A stretch of DNA of 64,000 nucleotides, from NCBI RefSeq assembly GCF_008868005.1, contig NZ_WAAO01000002.1, forward strand, positions 310,001 to 374,000, read 5' to 3'. The translations under genes and the position numbers were made by a program. Under the pieces are notes generated by a model. The model was not told where the DNA came from, did not search any database, and was given only the letters and a program-made list of their open reading frames with translations. The stretch's first letter is position 1. Each line of letters opens with the position of its first letter. Below are positions 1-11,818 of the stretch, piece after piece. The stretch is from Microbacterium algeriense. GTDB taxonomy: Bacteria > Actinomycetota > Actinomycetes > Actinomycetales > Microbacteriaceae.

Positions 1-931
1 GAGCGGACCCGGTGCTCTGCACGACGAGGGCGATGGCCTGGATGACGAGCAGCAGGATCTGCGGGGCGATGAGGGTGAGGGCGTAGCCGACGACGGCGCT
101 CGGCCCCTCCGCCCCGGTCGGAGCGACCACCGAGCCGAGGAGCGAGCTGAGCAGAGTGGCCGGGATGCCGACCACCTGCGCCGCCAGTCCCATGATGGCG
201 CTGATGAGGAACATGACCCCGAATGCGACCCAGAACCGGCCGCGCGTGAGGCGCCAGGAGCGCACGAACGCCTCGCGGAATCGGGCGCGCTCCAGCACGA
301 GGATGGACGGGACGAGCAGGAGCTTGGTCGTGAGCCACACGCCGAGCGGGATGCACAGGAGCACGATGAGGATCATGACCACGACGACGAGACCGACCAG
401 CTCCCCCCTGTCGCCGAGCCCGCCGGCGAGGAGACCGGCGGCGACGGCCGCGACGATCATGAAGGCCCCGAACACGGCCACGACCGACAGCGAGGCGAAT
501 CCGGCGAGACGCCAGAACGCCGGGGTCATCCGGCGCCACAGCATGCGCAGCGTCGCCTTCACACCGATCGCGGCATAGCCGATCTCGGCCGCGACGACTC
601 CCTGCATCATCGCCGTGAACGCGATCGATGCGAGTCCCACCGCGAGTCCGGCGATCAGGTTGATGGCCACGGTCCCGGCGAACACCGCTTCGAAGTCGGG
701 AGACGAGGGGGAGACCGTGGAGAGCCGGGTGAAGGTGGTGAACAGCACGAGTCCCATGACCGTCGCCGTCGCGATCACCACCACCAGCTGGATGGCGACG
801 GCGAATCCGAAGAGCACCTTCGGATTGTGGCGGAGAGCCGCGAAGGCCTTGCCCAGGAGCATCCCGAAGGTCAGCGGATGAAGGGGGATGATCCCCTTCT
901 TCGGGGCAGGCGTCCACGTCTGGCCACTCAA
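1..931 (-). CDS. Multi-pass membrane protein, C-terminus cut by window edge
   Basis: The reverse strand stays open from a start near here to the window edge, so the C-terminus is missing. The product has several long hydrophobic segments (for example the stretches beginning VLFGFAVAIQLVVVVI and LAGFASLSVVAVFGAF) separated by short Arg-rich loops such as LRMLWRRMTP. The pattern resembles the membrane domain found in actinobacterial glycerophosphodiester phosphodiesterase-type and DUF7544-like proteins, but that family assignment is from memory. A TTG start with the purine-rich GGGAG five bases upstream is chosen; an in-frame GTG two codons earlier is the alternative. It is divergent from mtrA, so the intergenic region of about 100 bases probably carries both promoters. 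No enzymatic motif is visible. Confidence 0.7.
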   Translation of the reverse strand, partial: MSGQTWTPAPKKGIIPLHPLTFGMLLGKAFAALRHNPKVLFGFAVAIQLVVVIATATVMGLVLFTTFTRLSTVSPSSPDFEAVFAGTVAINLIAGLAVGLASIAFTAMMQGVVAAEIGYAAIGVKATLRMLWRRMTPAFWRLAGFASLSVVAVFGAFMIVAAVAAGLLAGGLGDRGELVGLVVVVMILIVLLCIPLGVWLTTKLLLVPSILVLERARFREAFVRSWRLTRGRFWVAFGVMFLISAIMGLAAQVVGIPATLLSSLLGSVVAPTGAEGPSAVVGYALTLIAPQILLLVIQAIALVVQSTGSA

Positions 932-1027
932 TGGCACTCCCTTCGTCGTGCGCTCCCATCGTGTCATATCCGCGGCGTGGAGCGCAGACCTGCGGCACGC
1001 GGGACTCGGTGCCATAAGGTAACTGTT

Positions 1028-1708
1028 ATGACCTCACGCATTCTCGTGGTCGACGACGACACAGCGCTCGCCGAGATGATCGGGATCGTGCTGCGCACCG
1101 AGGGCTTCGAGCCGGTCTTCTGCGCCGATGGTGCGCGGGCCGTCGACGAATGGCGCGCCCAGCGCCCGGATCTGGTGCTGCTCGACCTCATGCTGCCCGG
1201 CATGGACGGGATCGAGATCTGCACCCGCATCCGCGCGGAATCGGGGGTGCCCATCATCATGCTCACGGCACGCAGCGACACGGCCGACGTGGTCAGGGGT
1301 CTCGAGGTCGGCGCTGACGACTACATGGTCAAGCCCTTCAACCCGAAGGAGCTCGTCGCGCGCATCCGCACCCGCCTGCGTCCGACGCCCCAGACGACCA
1401 GCGAGCAGCTGCGGGTCGGCGATCTGACCGTCGACGTCGACGCGCACGAGGTGCGTCGCGGCACCACCCCGATCGCGCTGACCCCGTTGGAGTTCCAGCT
1501 GCTCGTCGCGCTGGCGTCGAAGCCGCAGCAGGTCTTCTCGCGCGAGATGCTCCTCGAACAGGTGTGGGGTTACCACTACAAAGCAGACACCCGTCTGGTG
1601 AACGTGCACGTGCAGCGTCTGCGCGCCAAGGTCGAACTCGACCCGGACAATCCGAAGATCGTGATGACCGTGCGCGGCGTGGGTTACCGTGCCGGGACGG
1701 TCGCATAG
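1028..1708 (+). CDS. mtrA: Response regulator MtrA
   Basis: OmpR/PhoB-family DNA-binding response regulator of 226 residues. The receiver domain has the acidic pocket D9/D10, the phospho-acceptor D53 in LLDLMLPGMDG, T80 and K102. A winged-helix domain follows, with the recognition region RLVNVHVQRLRAKVE and the terminal GVGYRAG signature. MtrA controls cell-wall and division genes in actinobacteria. The MtrB kinase gene follows seven bases after the stop, and lpqB overlaps mtrB, giving the conserved mtrAB-lpqB operon. An upstream in-frame extension exists, but the ATG beginning MTSRILVVDDD is chosen because it matches family length and lies seven bases after the hexamer TAAGGT, suggesting a leaderless transcript. 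Confidence 0.97.
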   Translation: MTSRILVVDDDTALAEMIGIVLRTEGFEPVFCADGARAVDEWRAQRPDLVLLDLMLPGMDGIEICTRIRAESGVPIIMLTARSDTADVVRGLEVGADDYMVKPFNPKELVARIRTRLRPTPQTTSEQLRVGDLTVDVDAHEVRRGTTPIALTPLEFQLLVALASKPQQVFSREMLLEQVWGYHYKADTRLVNVHVQRLRAKVELDPDNPKIVMTVRGVGYRAGTVA

Positions 1709-1715
1709 GAGCACG

Positions 1716-3401
1716 ATGGCCGCGACCACAGCGACCACCACGACGGTCGCCGTGCTGCGCGACTGGCGCGGGTGGCCGGCGATGCTCGGCCTCCTCTGGC
1801 GTCGGTCGCTGCGCTTCCGCACTCTCTCGATCACGCTGATCGCGACGTCGCTCGCGATTCTGATCACCTGCGTGACGATGGCTCTGGTGATCCAGAACGA
1901 CCTGTTCATCTCACGGAAGAACGTGGCCCTGGAGGATGCCAGGCGCGCCGTCGACCAGGTGCAGGCGACGCTCGACGTGGCGGAGGTGGGGGACGACCCC
2001 GCCGCCCTCACGGAGCTGTGGAACGGCGTGCAGAGCACCCTCGCCCGGACGTCGAGCACCGATCAGCTGGCCGGCTACCCGATCGACAACGATTCGGACG
2101 GCATCCGCTTGAACGGCTTCGAGGCGCGGTTGAGCGCCGACCTGCTGAGCCCGGAACTCCGTGCCCGCGTGGTCGAGCTCGCCGACCGGCAGCAGTGGCA
2201 GTCGATCGCGCTCCCGGCGGAGGACGGCGGGGAGACGCCGGGCATCGTCGTCGGACAGCAGCTGCTGGTGCCGGAGGCGGGGGCGTTCGAGATCTACTTC
2301 GCCTACGACCTCGGCGACGCCGACCAGACCCTCGTGTTCGTGCAGCGGACCCTCTGGATCGCAGGGATCGGACTCGTCGCGATCGTCGCGGCGATCTCCT
2401 GGATCGTCCTGCGGGCGGTCTCCGCCCCGATCGTGCAGGCCGCCGAGACCAGTGCCCGTCTCGCGGCCGGAGACCTCGGCGTGCGCCTCGAGGTCCACGG
2501 CGAGGACGAGCTGGCGACTCTGGGGCGCTCGTTCAATGCCATGGCCGACAGCATCGAGGCGCAGATCAAGGAGCTCGGCGAGCTGTCGATGGTGCAGCAG
2601 CGCTTCGTCTCCGACGTCTCGCACGAACTGCGCACGCCGCTGACGACGATCCGCCTCGCCGCGGACATGCTGAACGATCAGCGCGGCGAGTTCGACCCCA
2701 CGACCGCGCGGACGGCAGAGCTGCTCCATGCGCAGGTCCAGCGGTTCGAGACGCTGCTGTCCGACCTGCTCGAGATCAGCCGGTACGACGCCGGTTCGGT
2801 GCAGCTGGAGCTGGAGGCGACGAGCCTCGCCCACCTGGCGGAGGACATCATCGAGCAGATGCGACCGCTCGCCGAGACCCGCGGGACCGAACTCCGACTC
2901 GTCGCGCCCGGGGGCTATTCGCCGGTCGACATGGATCCGCGACGGGTGCGGCGGGTGCTGCGCAACCTGATCGGCAACGCGATCGAGCACGGGGAGGGGC
3001 GTCCCGTGGTGATCACGGTCGACAGCAACCAGCACGCCGTGGCGGCCGGGGTGCGCGACTTCGGACTGGGCATGCAGCCGGCGGATGTGGAGCGGGTGTT
3101 CGACCGCTTCTGGCGCGCCGACCCGTCTCGCCAGCGCACCATCGGCGGCACAGGGCTCGGGCTCTCGATCGCCCTCGGTGATGCGACGCTGCACGGCGGC
3201 ACGCTCGCCGTGTGGTCCGAGTTCGGGGTCGGGACGAACTTCGTGCTCACGATCCCGCGGCGCGACGGCGTCCTCGACGGGCCGAGTCCCATCCCGATCG
3301 AGCCGCAGGAGCCCCTCGCCGAGATCGGCGACGCGACGCAGCCCATCTCGCTGACCGATGCGCCGGCCGGGCTGTTCGACGACGAGGAGGAGCGGTCATG
3401 A
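1716..3401 (+). CDS. mtrB: Sensor histidine kinase MtrB
   Basis: Membrane sensor kinase of 561 residues that phosphorylates MtrA. A first membrane segment lies near residues 38-60 and a second near 211-233, bracketing an extracytoplasmic sensor region. A HAMP linker follows, then the dimerisation box FVSDVSHELRTPL with the phospho-acceptor near H303. The ATP-binding domain shows the N box (RNLIGNAIEHG, near residue 420) and the G box GGTGLGLSIALG near 478. The start MAATTATTTT is seven bases after mtrA, following AGGAGCACG as ribosome-binding site. Its stop overlaps the lpqB start as ATGA, so the three genes are translationally coupled. Confidence 0.96.
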   Translation: MAATTATTTTVAVLRDWRGWPAMLGLLWRRSLRFRTLSITLIATSLAILITCVTMALVIQNDLFISRKNVALEDARRAVDQVQATLDVAEVGDDPAALTELWNGVQSTLARTSSTDQLAGYPIDNDSDGIRLNGFEARLSADLLSPELRARVVELADRQQWQSIALPAEDGGETPGIVVGQQLLVPEAGAFEIYFAYDLGDADQTLVFVQRTLWIAGIGLVAIVAAISWIVLRAVSAPIVQAAETSARLAAGDLGVRLEVHGEDELATLGRSFNAMADSIEAQIKELGELSMVQQRFVSDVSHELRTPLTTIRLAADMLNDQRGEFDPTTARTAELLHAQVQRFETLLSDLLEISRYDAGSVQLELEATSLAHLAEDIIEQMRPLAETRGTELRLVAPGGYSPVDMDPRRVRRVLRNLIGNAIEHGEGRPVVITVDSNQHAVAAGVRDFGLGMQPADVERVFDRFWRADPSRQRTIGGTGLGLSIALGDATLHGGTLAVWSEFGVGTNFVLTIPRRDGVLDGPSPIPIEPQEPLAEIGDATQPISLTDAPAGLFDDEEERS

Positions 3402-5116
3402 GTCGACGGACCGGACGACGGTCGCTGCGCGTGATGGCCCTGGCGGTCGCGGCGCTCCTGCTGCCGGCCTGTGCGGGGCTCCCGACGAGCGGCGGCGTCT
3501 CCGTAGGACTCAAGCTCGGCGAATCCGAGCAGGAGGTCGACTTCCTCCCCGTCGCGTCCGGCCCCATCACCGGTGCCGGACCGGAGCAGATCGTCGAGGG
3601 CTTCCTGGAAGCGGGCATCACGACGACGGACAACTGGGACACCGCCCGCGACTTCCTCGCCCCGTCGCTGCAGCGCACGTGGCGACCCAGCGCCGGAGTC
3701 TCGATCGACCTCGGCGTCGACACCAGGACCATCACCTCCTCCGTTCCCGACGACGCTGTCGAAGACGCCGATACGGCAGAGGTGCAGGTACTGCTCGATC
3801 TCGTCGCCAGCGTCGACGACTCCGGAGGCTACTCGGAGGCGCTCGGACCCTCGCCCGTCCCGTTCACCCTCGAGCGGATGGAGGACGGAGAATGGCGCAT
3901 CACCGATGCGCCGGACGGGGTCGTGATCGACGAGCAGCGGTTCCCGAACGTCTTCGAGGGGTACCCCCTGCAGTACTTCGACCTCGCCTGGTCGCGCCTG
4001 GTGCCGGACATGCGCTGGTTCCCCCGCCGACAGAGCCCGGCCACCACGGTCACGCAGCAGCTCATCGGGGGCGGGCCGAGCGACTGGCTCAAGCCCGCGG
4101 TGCAGACGGCGTTCCCCGCGGATGTGCAGCTCGCCCAGGACGCGGTTCCGATCGTCGGACAGGTGGCGGAGGTCGCCCTCACCCGCCCGGCGGCCGGACT
4201 CGATCCGACCACCCTCTCCCGCATGCGCACCCAACTCCAGTCCACGCTGCGTGCGGCGGGGGTCGCCGTGACCCAGGTGCGGTTCACGGTCGACGGACGT
4301 GCGCTGGACGCGGGCGTCGTCGACGTCGTCGAGCCGCCGGCCGAGGTCGGCACCCTCGTGCTGAAGGACGGCGCGTTCGGCCGGATCGTCGGCGACGAGA
4401 TCTCGCCGATCGACGGCATCAGCGCGGAGGTGGCCCGGCTCCCGCAGCCGGTGCTCTCCCTCGACCTGGCTGCGGACGACTCGCGGGCCGCCGTGCAGCT
4501 CGCCGACCGCCACGTGTATCTCGTCCGGGAGGGCGCCGTCGACGAGCTGGACGACCGTTCCGGGCTCATCGAGCCTTCGATCGACCCGTACGGCTACACC
4601 TGGACGGTGCCGCGGAGCACTCCGAGCGCGCTGCAGGTGACGGGGAGCGACGTCGCCCCTCTCGAGGTCGCGAACGCGTGGCCCACCGCCTCGTCCGTGT
4701 CCGCGATGCGCGTCTCGGCCGACGGGGCGCGCGTGGCCGCCGTCCTGACCGTCGGCAAGCAGATCTGGGTGGTCGTCGCCGCGGTCGTCCGTGACTCCTC
4801 CGGCGCGCCGACGGAGCTCGGCGACGTGAAGCCCCTCGTGCAGCTCTCCGGCCAGGCCTCGGCGCTCGGGTGGGTGGGAGCCGATCGCCTCGCGGTGCTG
4901 GTCGATCCCAGCAACCCGCGGCTCATCACCCAGGTCGTCGGGGGACCGGGGTCGGCGGAGGCCGCCCCGAGCACGGCCGTCTCGGCGGCCGGTGCCCGGA
5001 CGTCCGCCGGGGTGCGGATCCTCGGCTCGGACGGCGCGCTGTTCGCGCACGCGGGCTCGGCCTGGCGCGAGATCGCGTCGGGGGTCTCCGTCCTCGCCAC
5101 GCGCGCCGGGGAATGA
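3398..5116 (+). CDS. lpqB: Lipoprotein LpqB
   Basis: Secreted lipoprotein of 572 residues, with an Arg-rich N-terminus, a hydrophobic core and the lipobox LLPAC (lipidation at C25). The middle section resembles the GerMN-type domain of LpqB, and the C-terminal half resembles its beta-propeller-like domain, both recognised from sequence pattern. In related actinobacteria LpqB interacts with the MtrB sensor domain and modulates MtrA signalling. The start codon overlaps the mtrB stop in ATGA. A strong inverted repeat downstream probably ends the operon. Confidence 0.95.
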   Translation: MSRRTGRRSLRVMALAVAALLLPACAGLPTSGGVSVGLKLGESEQEVDFLPVASGPITGAGPEQIVEGFLEAGITTTDNWDTARDFLAPSLQRTWRPSAGVSIDLGVDTRTITSSVPDDAVEDADTAEVQVLLDLVASVDDSGGYSEALGPSPVPFTLERMEDGEWRITDAPDGVVIDEQRFPNVFEGYPLQYFDLAWSRLVPDMRWFPRRQSPATTVTQQLIGGGPSDWLKPAVQTAFPADVQLAQDAVPIVGQVAEVALTRPAAGLDPTTLSRMRTQLQSTLRAAGVAVTQVRFTVDGRALDAGVVDVVEPPAEVGTLVLKDGAFGRIVGDEISPIDGISAEVARLPQPVLSLDLAADDSRAAVQLADRHVYLVREGAVDELDDRSGLIEPSIDPYGYTWTVPRSTPSALQVTGSDVAPLEVANAWPTASSVSAMRVSADGARVAAVLTVGKQIWVVVAAVVRDSSGAPTELGDVKPLVQLSGQASALGWVGADRLAVLVDPSNPRLITQVVGGPGSAEAAPSTAVSAAGARTSAGVRILGSDGALFAHAGSAWREIASGVSVLATRAGE

Positions 5117-5167
5117 CCCTTCCTGCACCGGCGGCCCCTGCCGCGCTGTTCTGATCACGGACGGGCG

Positions 5168-5193
5168 CTGCGGTCCCCGCCCGGGGACCGCAG
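5168..5193 (+). terminator. Inverted repeat after lpqB
   Basis: CTGCGGTCCCCG and its perfect complement CGGGGACCGCAG are separated by only CC, giving a GC-rich hairpin just after the mtrAB-lpqB operon. There is no U-tract, which is common in high-GC actinobacteria, so termination is inferred. Confidence 0.6.
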
Positions 5194-5196
5194 CCG

Positions 5197-5208
5197 CACA
5201 ATCGTCCG
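5197..5208 (+). promoter_or_regulatory. Candidate leaderless -10 of comF-like gene
   Basis: CACAAT lies exactly six bases before the ATG. It departs from TANNNT at the first base but has the spacing seen repeatedly in this window. Confidence 0.4.
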
Positions 5209-5856
5209 ATGGTGACCAAGGATGATGTGGCGCGGGTCGGTGCCGAGCTGGCGGCGTTCCTCCTCGCCGCCTCGTGCGCCGGATGCGGCGAACCGGGTGC
5301 CCTGCTGTGCGGGCGATGCCGACGCGCGGTCACGGCGGATCCCCAGGCCGGTACGACGCCGCGCGGGATGGCTTTCCGCGCCGCACTGCCGTTCGAGGGC
5401 GTCACGGCGCGCTGCATCCGGCGGCTCAAGGGCGAGGGCGACACGTTCCTCGCACGGCCCCTCGGCGCCGCGCTCGGCGAGGTCCTGCTGCCCGCGATGA
5501 CGCCGATGACGTGGGTCGTGCCGGTGCCGACGGCGCGCGCAGCCTTCCGCCGGCGCGGCTACCGCGTCCCCGAGCTCCTGCTCCGTCGGGCCGGCGTCGA
5601 GCCGCAGCGGGTGCTCACGCGCGCGGCGGGGACCACCGAGCAGAAGCGGCTGGGGGCCGCGGCACGGGAGGAGAACGTGCGCGGGGCGATGCGGGCCCGC
5701 CGATCCGGGCGCGGCGCGGAAACGCTGATCGTCGACGACGTCGTCACGACCGGCGCCACACTCGACGAGGCGGCTCGCGCGCTGGAGGAGGCCGGTTTCC
5801 GTGTCGTCGGCGCCGTCGCGCTCGCCGCCACGCCGCGCCGGGAAGGATTCGGATGA
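5209..5856 (+). CDS. comF: ComF-family phosphoribosyltransferase
   Basis: Protein of 215 residues with the two hallmarks of ComF/GntX proteins. These are an N-terminal zinc-ribbon-like cysteine set (CAGCGEPGALLCGRC, C23/C26/C34/C37) and a C-terminal type I phosphoribosyltransferase PRPP loop TLIVDDVVTTGATLDEAA near residues 172-189. In naturally competent bacteria ComF helps DNA uptake or recombination; in actinobacteria its role is not established. The gene sits between lpqB and hpf, as I recall for the corresponding mycobacterial region. No ribosome-binding site is obvious, consistent with leaderless translation. Confidence 0.9.
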   Translation: MVTKDDVARVGAELAAFLLAASCAGCGEPGALLCGRCRRAVTADPQAGTTPRGMAFRAALPFEGVTARCIRRLKGEGDTFLARPLGAALGEVLLPAMTPMTWVVPVPTARAAFRRRGYRVPELLLRRAGVEPQRVLTRAAGTTEQKRLGAAAREENVRGAMRARRSGRGAETLIVDDVVTTGATLDEAARALEEAGFRVVGAVALAATPRREGFG

Positions 5857-5987
5857 AGCTCATGGCGAACTCGACGCAGACATCAGGGTGAGACCCGTGA
5901 CATCCGTCGGCGGTCGGACTACGGTGGGGTGTCACAAGGCGACCACGGTCCGCCCTTGGCCGGGAGGACCGGGACAAGGAGGCAGCA

Positions 5988-6644
5988 ATGGAAACGAGCA
6001 TCGTCGGCGTCGGAGTGGGTATCACCGATCGCTTCCGAACCGTTGTCGAAGAGAAGATCGCCAAGATTCAGATGCTGGCGTCACGAGCGCAGCGTCTGGA
6101 CGTGAAGGTCACGCATCGCGTCTACCGCAACGGCCGTATCCCGGATGAGACGGTCGAGCTGACACTGATCGGCAAGGGTCCGGTGGTGCGCGCCGAGGCG
6201 ACGGACGGCGACAAGTTCGTCGCCCTCGACCTGGCCGTCGACAAGATGGCCGAACAGCTGCGCCGTGCGAAGGAGAAGCGGGTCGACGGCAGACAGCACC
6301 CGCGCGGCGCCCACTTCGAGAAGGAGAGCGGAGCCCTCGAGGGAATCGACGTGCAGCCGGCATCGGCAGACGTGCTCCATGCCGTCGCCACCGGCAGCGT
6401 TCCGGTGCAGCAGACCGAGGAAGAGGAGTACTCGCCGGTCGTCATCCGCACCAAGAGCTTCGACGCGGAGTGGATGACCGTCGAGGAGGCCGTCGATCGG
6501 ATGGAGCTCGTCGGACACGACTTCTTCCTGTTCGTCGACGTCCGCACGGATCACCCGAGCGTCGTCTACCGGCGCAAGGGCTGGGACTACGGCGTGATCG
6601 CGCTCAGCACCCAGGCGCCGCCGTCGCAGGCTCTCGCCTCCTGA
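5988..6644 (+). CDS. hpf: Long-form ribosome hibernation promoting factor
   Basis: Protein of 218 residues, the long HPF form. The N-terminal ribosome-binding domain (about residues 1-100) includes METSIVGVGVGITDRF and the basic segment AKEKRVDGRQHPRG. After a linker, the C-terminal dimerisation domain (about 155-215) carries KSFDAEWMTVEEAVDRMEL and the conserved DHPSVVYRRKGWDYGVI. Long HPF binds the 30S subunit and pairs 70S ribosomes into inactive 100S dimers in stationary phase. The ribosome-binding site AAGGAGG is very strong. The preceding 130 bases are non-coding and must hold the promoter, though I could not fix a -10. It lies between comF and secA. Confidence 0.95.
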   Translation: METSIVGVGVGITDRFRTVVEEKIAKIQMLASRAQRLDVKVTHRVYRNGRIPDETVELTLIGKGPVVRAEATDGDKFVALDLAVDKMAEQLRRAKEKRVDGRQHPRGAHFEKESGALEGIDVQPASADVLHAVATGSVPVQQTEEEEYSPVVIRTKSFDAEWMTVEEAVDRMELVGHDFFLFVDVRTDHPSVVYRRKGWDYGVIALSTQAPPSQALAS

Positions 6645-6656
6645 CGCGGACAGCGG

Positions 6657-6688
6657 AACGGCCCGGCCCCTCTCGGGGTCGGGCCGTT
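6657..6688. terminator. Bidirectional terminator after hpf
   Basis: AACGGCCCGGCCCC pairs with GGGGTCGGGCCGTT (one G-T pair) around a TCTC loop. It lies between the convergent hpf and the coiled-coil gene. Confidence 0.8.
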
Positions 6689-6717
6689 CCTGTGCTGTCG
6701 GGGCTCGCCGTGGCCGG

Positions 6718-8040
6718 TCAGTCGAAGATGCCGTCGAGCAGGCTGCCGATGACCAGACCGCCGAGGATGCCGGAGGCGAGGTCTCCACCGCCGCCACCGC
6801 GCCGCGGTCCGCCGCCCCAGCCTCCGCCGCCCCAGTCCTGCCCGGGAGGACGGGAGGAGTCGATGTCGCGCTGGGCGAGCTGCAGGGCCTCGGAGGCGAG
6901 GTGGGCGACACGGCGCGCCTGCAGGAGCGCGGCCTCGCGTGTGTCCTCCGCAGGGAGCAGATCGGACAGGTCGACGCGCAGGCGCTCCGCCTCGGCCAGG
7001 CGTGTCCGTGCGTCCGCGCCGATCCAGCCGCGATGTCCGGCGATGAGTCCGCGCGCCACCCCGAGCTGACGATCCGCGTCATCGATGGCGTGCTGCACCT
7101 GGGCGATGCTCGGGAGGGGGTTCTCGGCGCGGTGCCGGGCCTTGGCGATCGCCTCGTCCAGCGCCGAGTTCGCCTCCCGCAGCTGCGAGAGCTCCGCGAA
7201 GGGGTCGTTCGGGGTGCCGGAGGGCGTCAGGGCGGCGAGGGCGGACTGGAGCGCGCTGACCGCCTGGGCCACCTCCGGGGTGGCGGGCGCGTTGCGCGCC
7301 GCGATCAGGTCGCCGCGGGAATCCGCCACGACCTCGGCGAGCGTTGATTCGGCGCGCAGCGCCTCGATCTCGAAGTCCTCGACCGCGTCCAGCAGCGCCG
7401 ACGCGCGCCGTGTGGCCTCGGTCGCGGTCTCGAGGGCGACGTTCGCCTCCTCGTTCTGCTTCGCGGCGCGACGGCGCTCCGAGACGTCGGCGCTGTGCGT
7501 GGCGAAGCTGATGAGCTGCTCCGCCTCGGCGGCGCTCGCCGTGATCTGGTGCATCGCCGACTCGGCGTAGCGGGCGGCCAGTCGCTGGATCGCTTCTCTC
7601 GTCTGCGGGATCCTCGCGCTCAGCGCCGCAGCGTCGGCTCGCACCTGCGCGATGATCTCCGGTGCGCGGCGCACCTTGGCGACGGACTCGGCGAGGACGG
7701 CCGTCTTCTCGTCGAGGAGATCCTGCGCCCAGTCGCAGAGCTGCAGGATGCGGGCGTTCCGCGTGCGCAGCTCCTCGGGGGTGTCCGGGATCTCGTCGTG
7801 GTTGAGCTGGTGCAGCTGAAAGGCCTCCCGCAGGTGCGTCCGCACCGCGGCCAGTGCCCGGCGCAGGTCGGCCGTCAGCGATTCGCCGAGCTCGGCCTCG
7901 GCGAACGAGAGCTCATCGGTGGTCGTGCGGATCCGCTCGTCCGCGCCGACGAGGGCCTGCTCCGCACGCCGGGCGAGGTCGGCATCCTGTGCGGCGAGCT
8001 CTTCCTGTTCGCGTTTGCGTCTGCCCCAAAATCCAGCCAT
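6718..8040 (-). CDS. Soluble coiled-coil paralogue of TPM-family protein
   Basis: Protein of 440 residues with no signal peptide, TPM domain or clear membrane span. It begins MAGFWGRRKREQEELAAQDA and is almost wholly Ala/Glu/Arg-rich helix. It ends in a Gly-rich tail (GGGGWGGGPRR) and a short hydrophobic end. It aligns by eye with the C-terminal two thirds of the TPM protein encoded near 53.5-55.5 kb: ALVGADERIRTTTDELSFA against ALVQADDAITSSREELGFA, then shared LREAFQL/IAEAFEL blocks and similar Gly-rich ends. It therefore looks like that protein without the secretion and membrane parts. Function is unknown; a scaffold or envelope-stress role is a guess. It is convergent with hpf. Confidence 0.85.
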   Translation of the reverse strand: MAGFWGRRKREQEELAAQDADLARRAEQALVGADERIRTTTDELSFAEAELGESLTADLRRALAAVRTHLREAFQLHQLNHDEIPDTPEELRTRNARILQLCDWAQDLLDEKTAVLAESVAKVRRAPEIIAQVRADAAALSARIPQTREAIQRLAARYAESAMHQITASAAEAEQLISFATHSADVSERRRAAKQNEEANVALETATEATRRASALLDAVEDFEIEALRAESTLAEVVADSRGDLIAARNAPATPEVAQAVSALQSALAALTPSGTPNDPFAELSQLREANSALDEAIAKARHRAENPLPSIAQVQHAIDDADRQLGVARGLIAGHRGWIGADARTRLAEAERLRVDLSDLLPAEDTREAALLQARRVAHLASEALQLAQRDIDSSRPPGQDWGGGGWGGGPRRGGGGGDLASGILGGLVIGSLLDGIFD

Positions 8041-8143
8041 GAACCGATCCTAGTTTCCCGCGCGCCTGCGCTGGCTGAGCATCCGCTCCGGGCGAACGGC
8101 GATCGGCGGCGATGAAGGGTGGCGGTGCGGCGCTTCGGGGGCG

Positions 8144-8761
8144 TCACGCGGCCGGCACATGGTCCGCGACCAGGGCGGCCGCCTTGGCGGGACGCCCTCG
8201 TTTGGGGCGCTCGGCCGTGAGCTCGAGGGCCACGGCGTGCCGCGGGTGCGCGGCGAGCCGTCGCTCGACATGGTCGAGCCAGCGGACCTCGGCCTCGGCG
8301 GCGAAGATCTGCGAGTCGACCACGAGCGACCAGGCCAGCTCCTCCGGCGTCTCCTCGTCGCGCTCCGTGCGTCGAAGCCGCAGCTGCTCCAACTGGAACA
8401 TCGACGCCGCGCGCTGCGCCCGGATCGCCGCGGACGCGTCGACTCCCGGCAGCGTGGCCGCGACGGCGAGCTTGATGGCGAGCTCGTCCCTGGTTCCCTG
8501 ACCGCGGACGACGGGGGAGGAGAGCCAGCGGTCGACCTCGTCCGCTCCGGCCGGGGTGATCTCCCAGTACACGTGGCCGTGGTCATCGGTCGCTCCGCGG
8601 CGCACCAGGCCGTCGCGCTCGAGCCGTTCCAGGGTGTTGTAGATCTGCCCGACGTTGAGCGGCCAGACCGAACCGGTACGGCGATCGAACTCGTGCCGCA
8701 GCTGGTATCCGTAGCAGGGGCCCTGCGCGAGGATGGCGAGCAGGCTCTGGCGTACGGACAT
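8144..8761 (-). CDS. PadR-family transcriptional regulator
   Basis: Repressor of 205 residues. The N-terminal winged helix (about residues 1-75) has the PadR pattern SLLAILAQGPCYGYQLRHEF followed by WPLNVGQIYNTLERLERDGLV and a beta wing ending VYWEITPAG. The C-terminal helical dimerisation region includes QLEQLRLRRTERDEETPEE. An upstream in-frame ATG exists, but MSVRQSLLAIL is chosen because it follows the ribosome-binding site GGAGACGAC and matches the family. No transporter or target gene sits beside it, so its target cannot be read from context. The AT-rich sequence GTATCCATATACTCGG just upstream is a plausible promoter/operator. The gene is divergent from secA. Confidence 0.9.
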   Translation of the reverse strand: MSVRQSLLAILAQGPCYGYQLRHEFDRRTGSVWPLNVGQIYNTLERLERDGLVRRGATDDHGHVYWEITPAGADEVDRWLSSPVVRGQGTRDELAIKLAVAATLPGVDASAAIRAQRAASMFQLEQLRLRRTERDEETPEELAWSLVVDSQIFAAEAEVRWLDHVERRLAAHPRHAVALELTAERPKRGRPAKAAALVADHVPAA

Positions 8762-8949
8762 GTCGTCTCCTGTCGCGGTCCGGTCGAATGCGATACCGAG
8801 TATATGGATACCCGGCAACCTCGCTGCACGACGCGCTGTCCGGTCTTGCAGGCGACGTGCAGGTCACAGGCCGGTAACATGGCAAAGCATGCCTGGCGTC
8901 GGGTTCACCGGCGGCCGGCGATTTACCCACTGACAGGGAGATGACATCC

Positions 8950-11751
<2,802 letters not shown>

Positions 11752-11763
11752 TCACGCGCCGAG

Positions 11764-11798
11764 AAGGAGGGCCAGTCCGTGTGGATTGGCCCTCCTTT
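11764..11798 (+). terminator. Rho-independent terminator after secA
   Basis: AAGGAGGGCCAGTCC pairs with GGATTGGCCCTCCTT (one G-T pair) around a GTGT loop, with T residues following. Confidence 0.85.
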
Positions 11799-11806
11799 CG
11801 TCGCTG

Positions 11807-11818
11807 TAGGCTTGATCG
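11807..11818 (+). promoter_or_regulatory. Leaderless -10 of aminotransferase gene
   Basis: TAGGCT followed by six bases then the ATG. There is no Shine-Dalgarno sequence, so transcription probably starts at the initiation codon. Confidence 0.65.
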
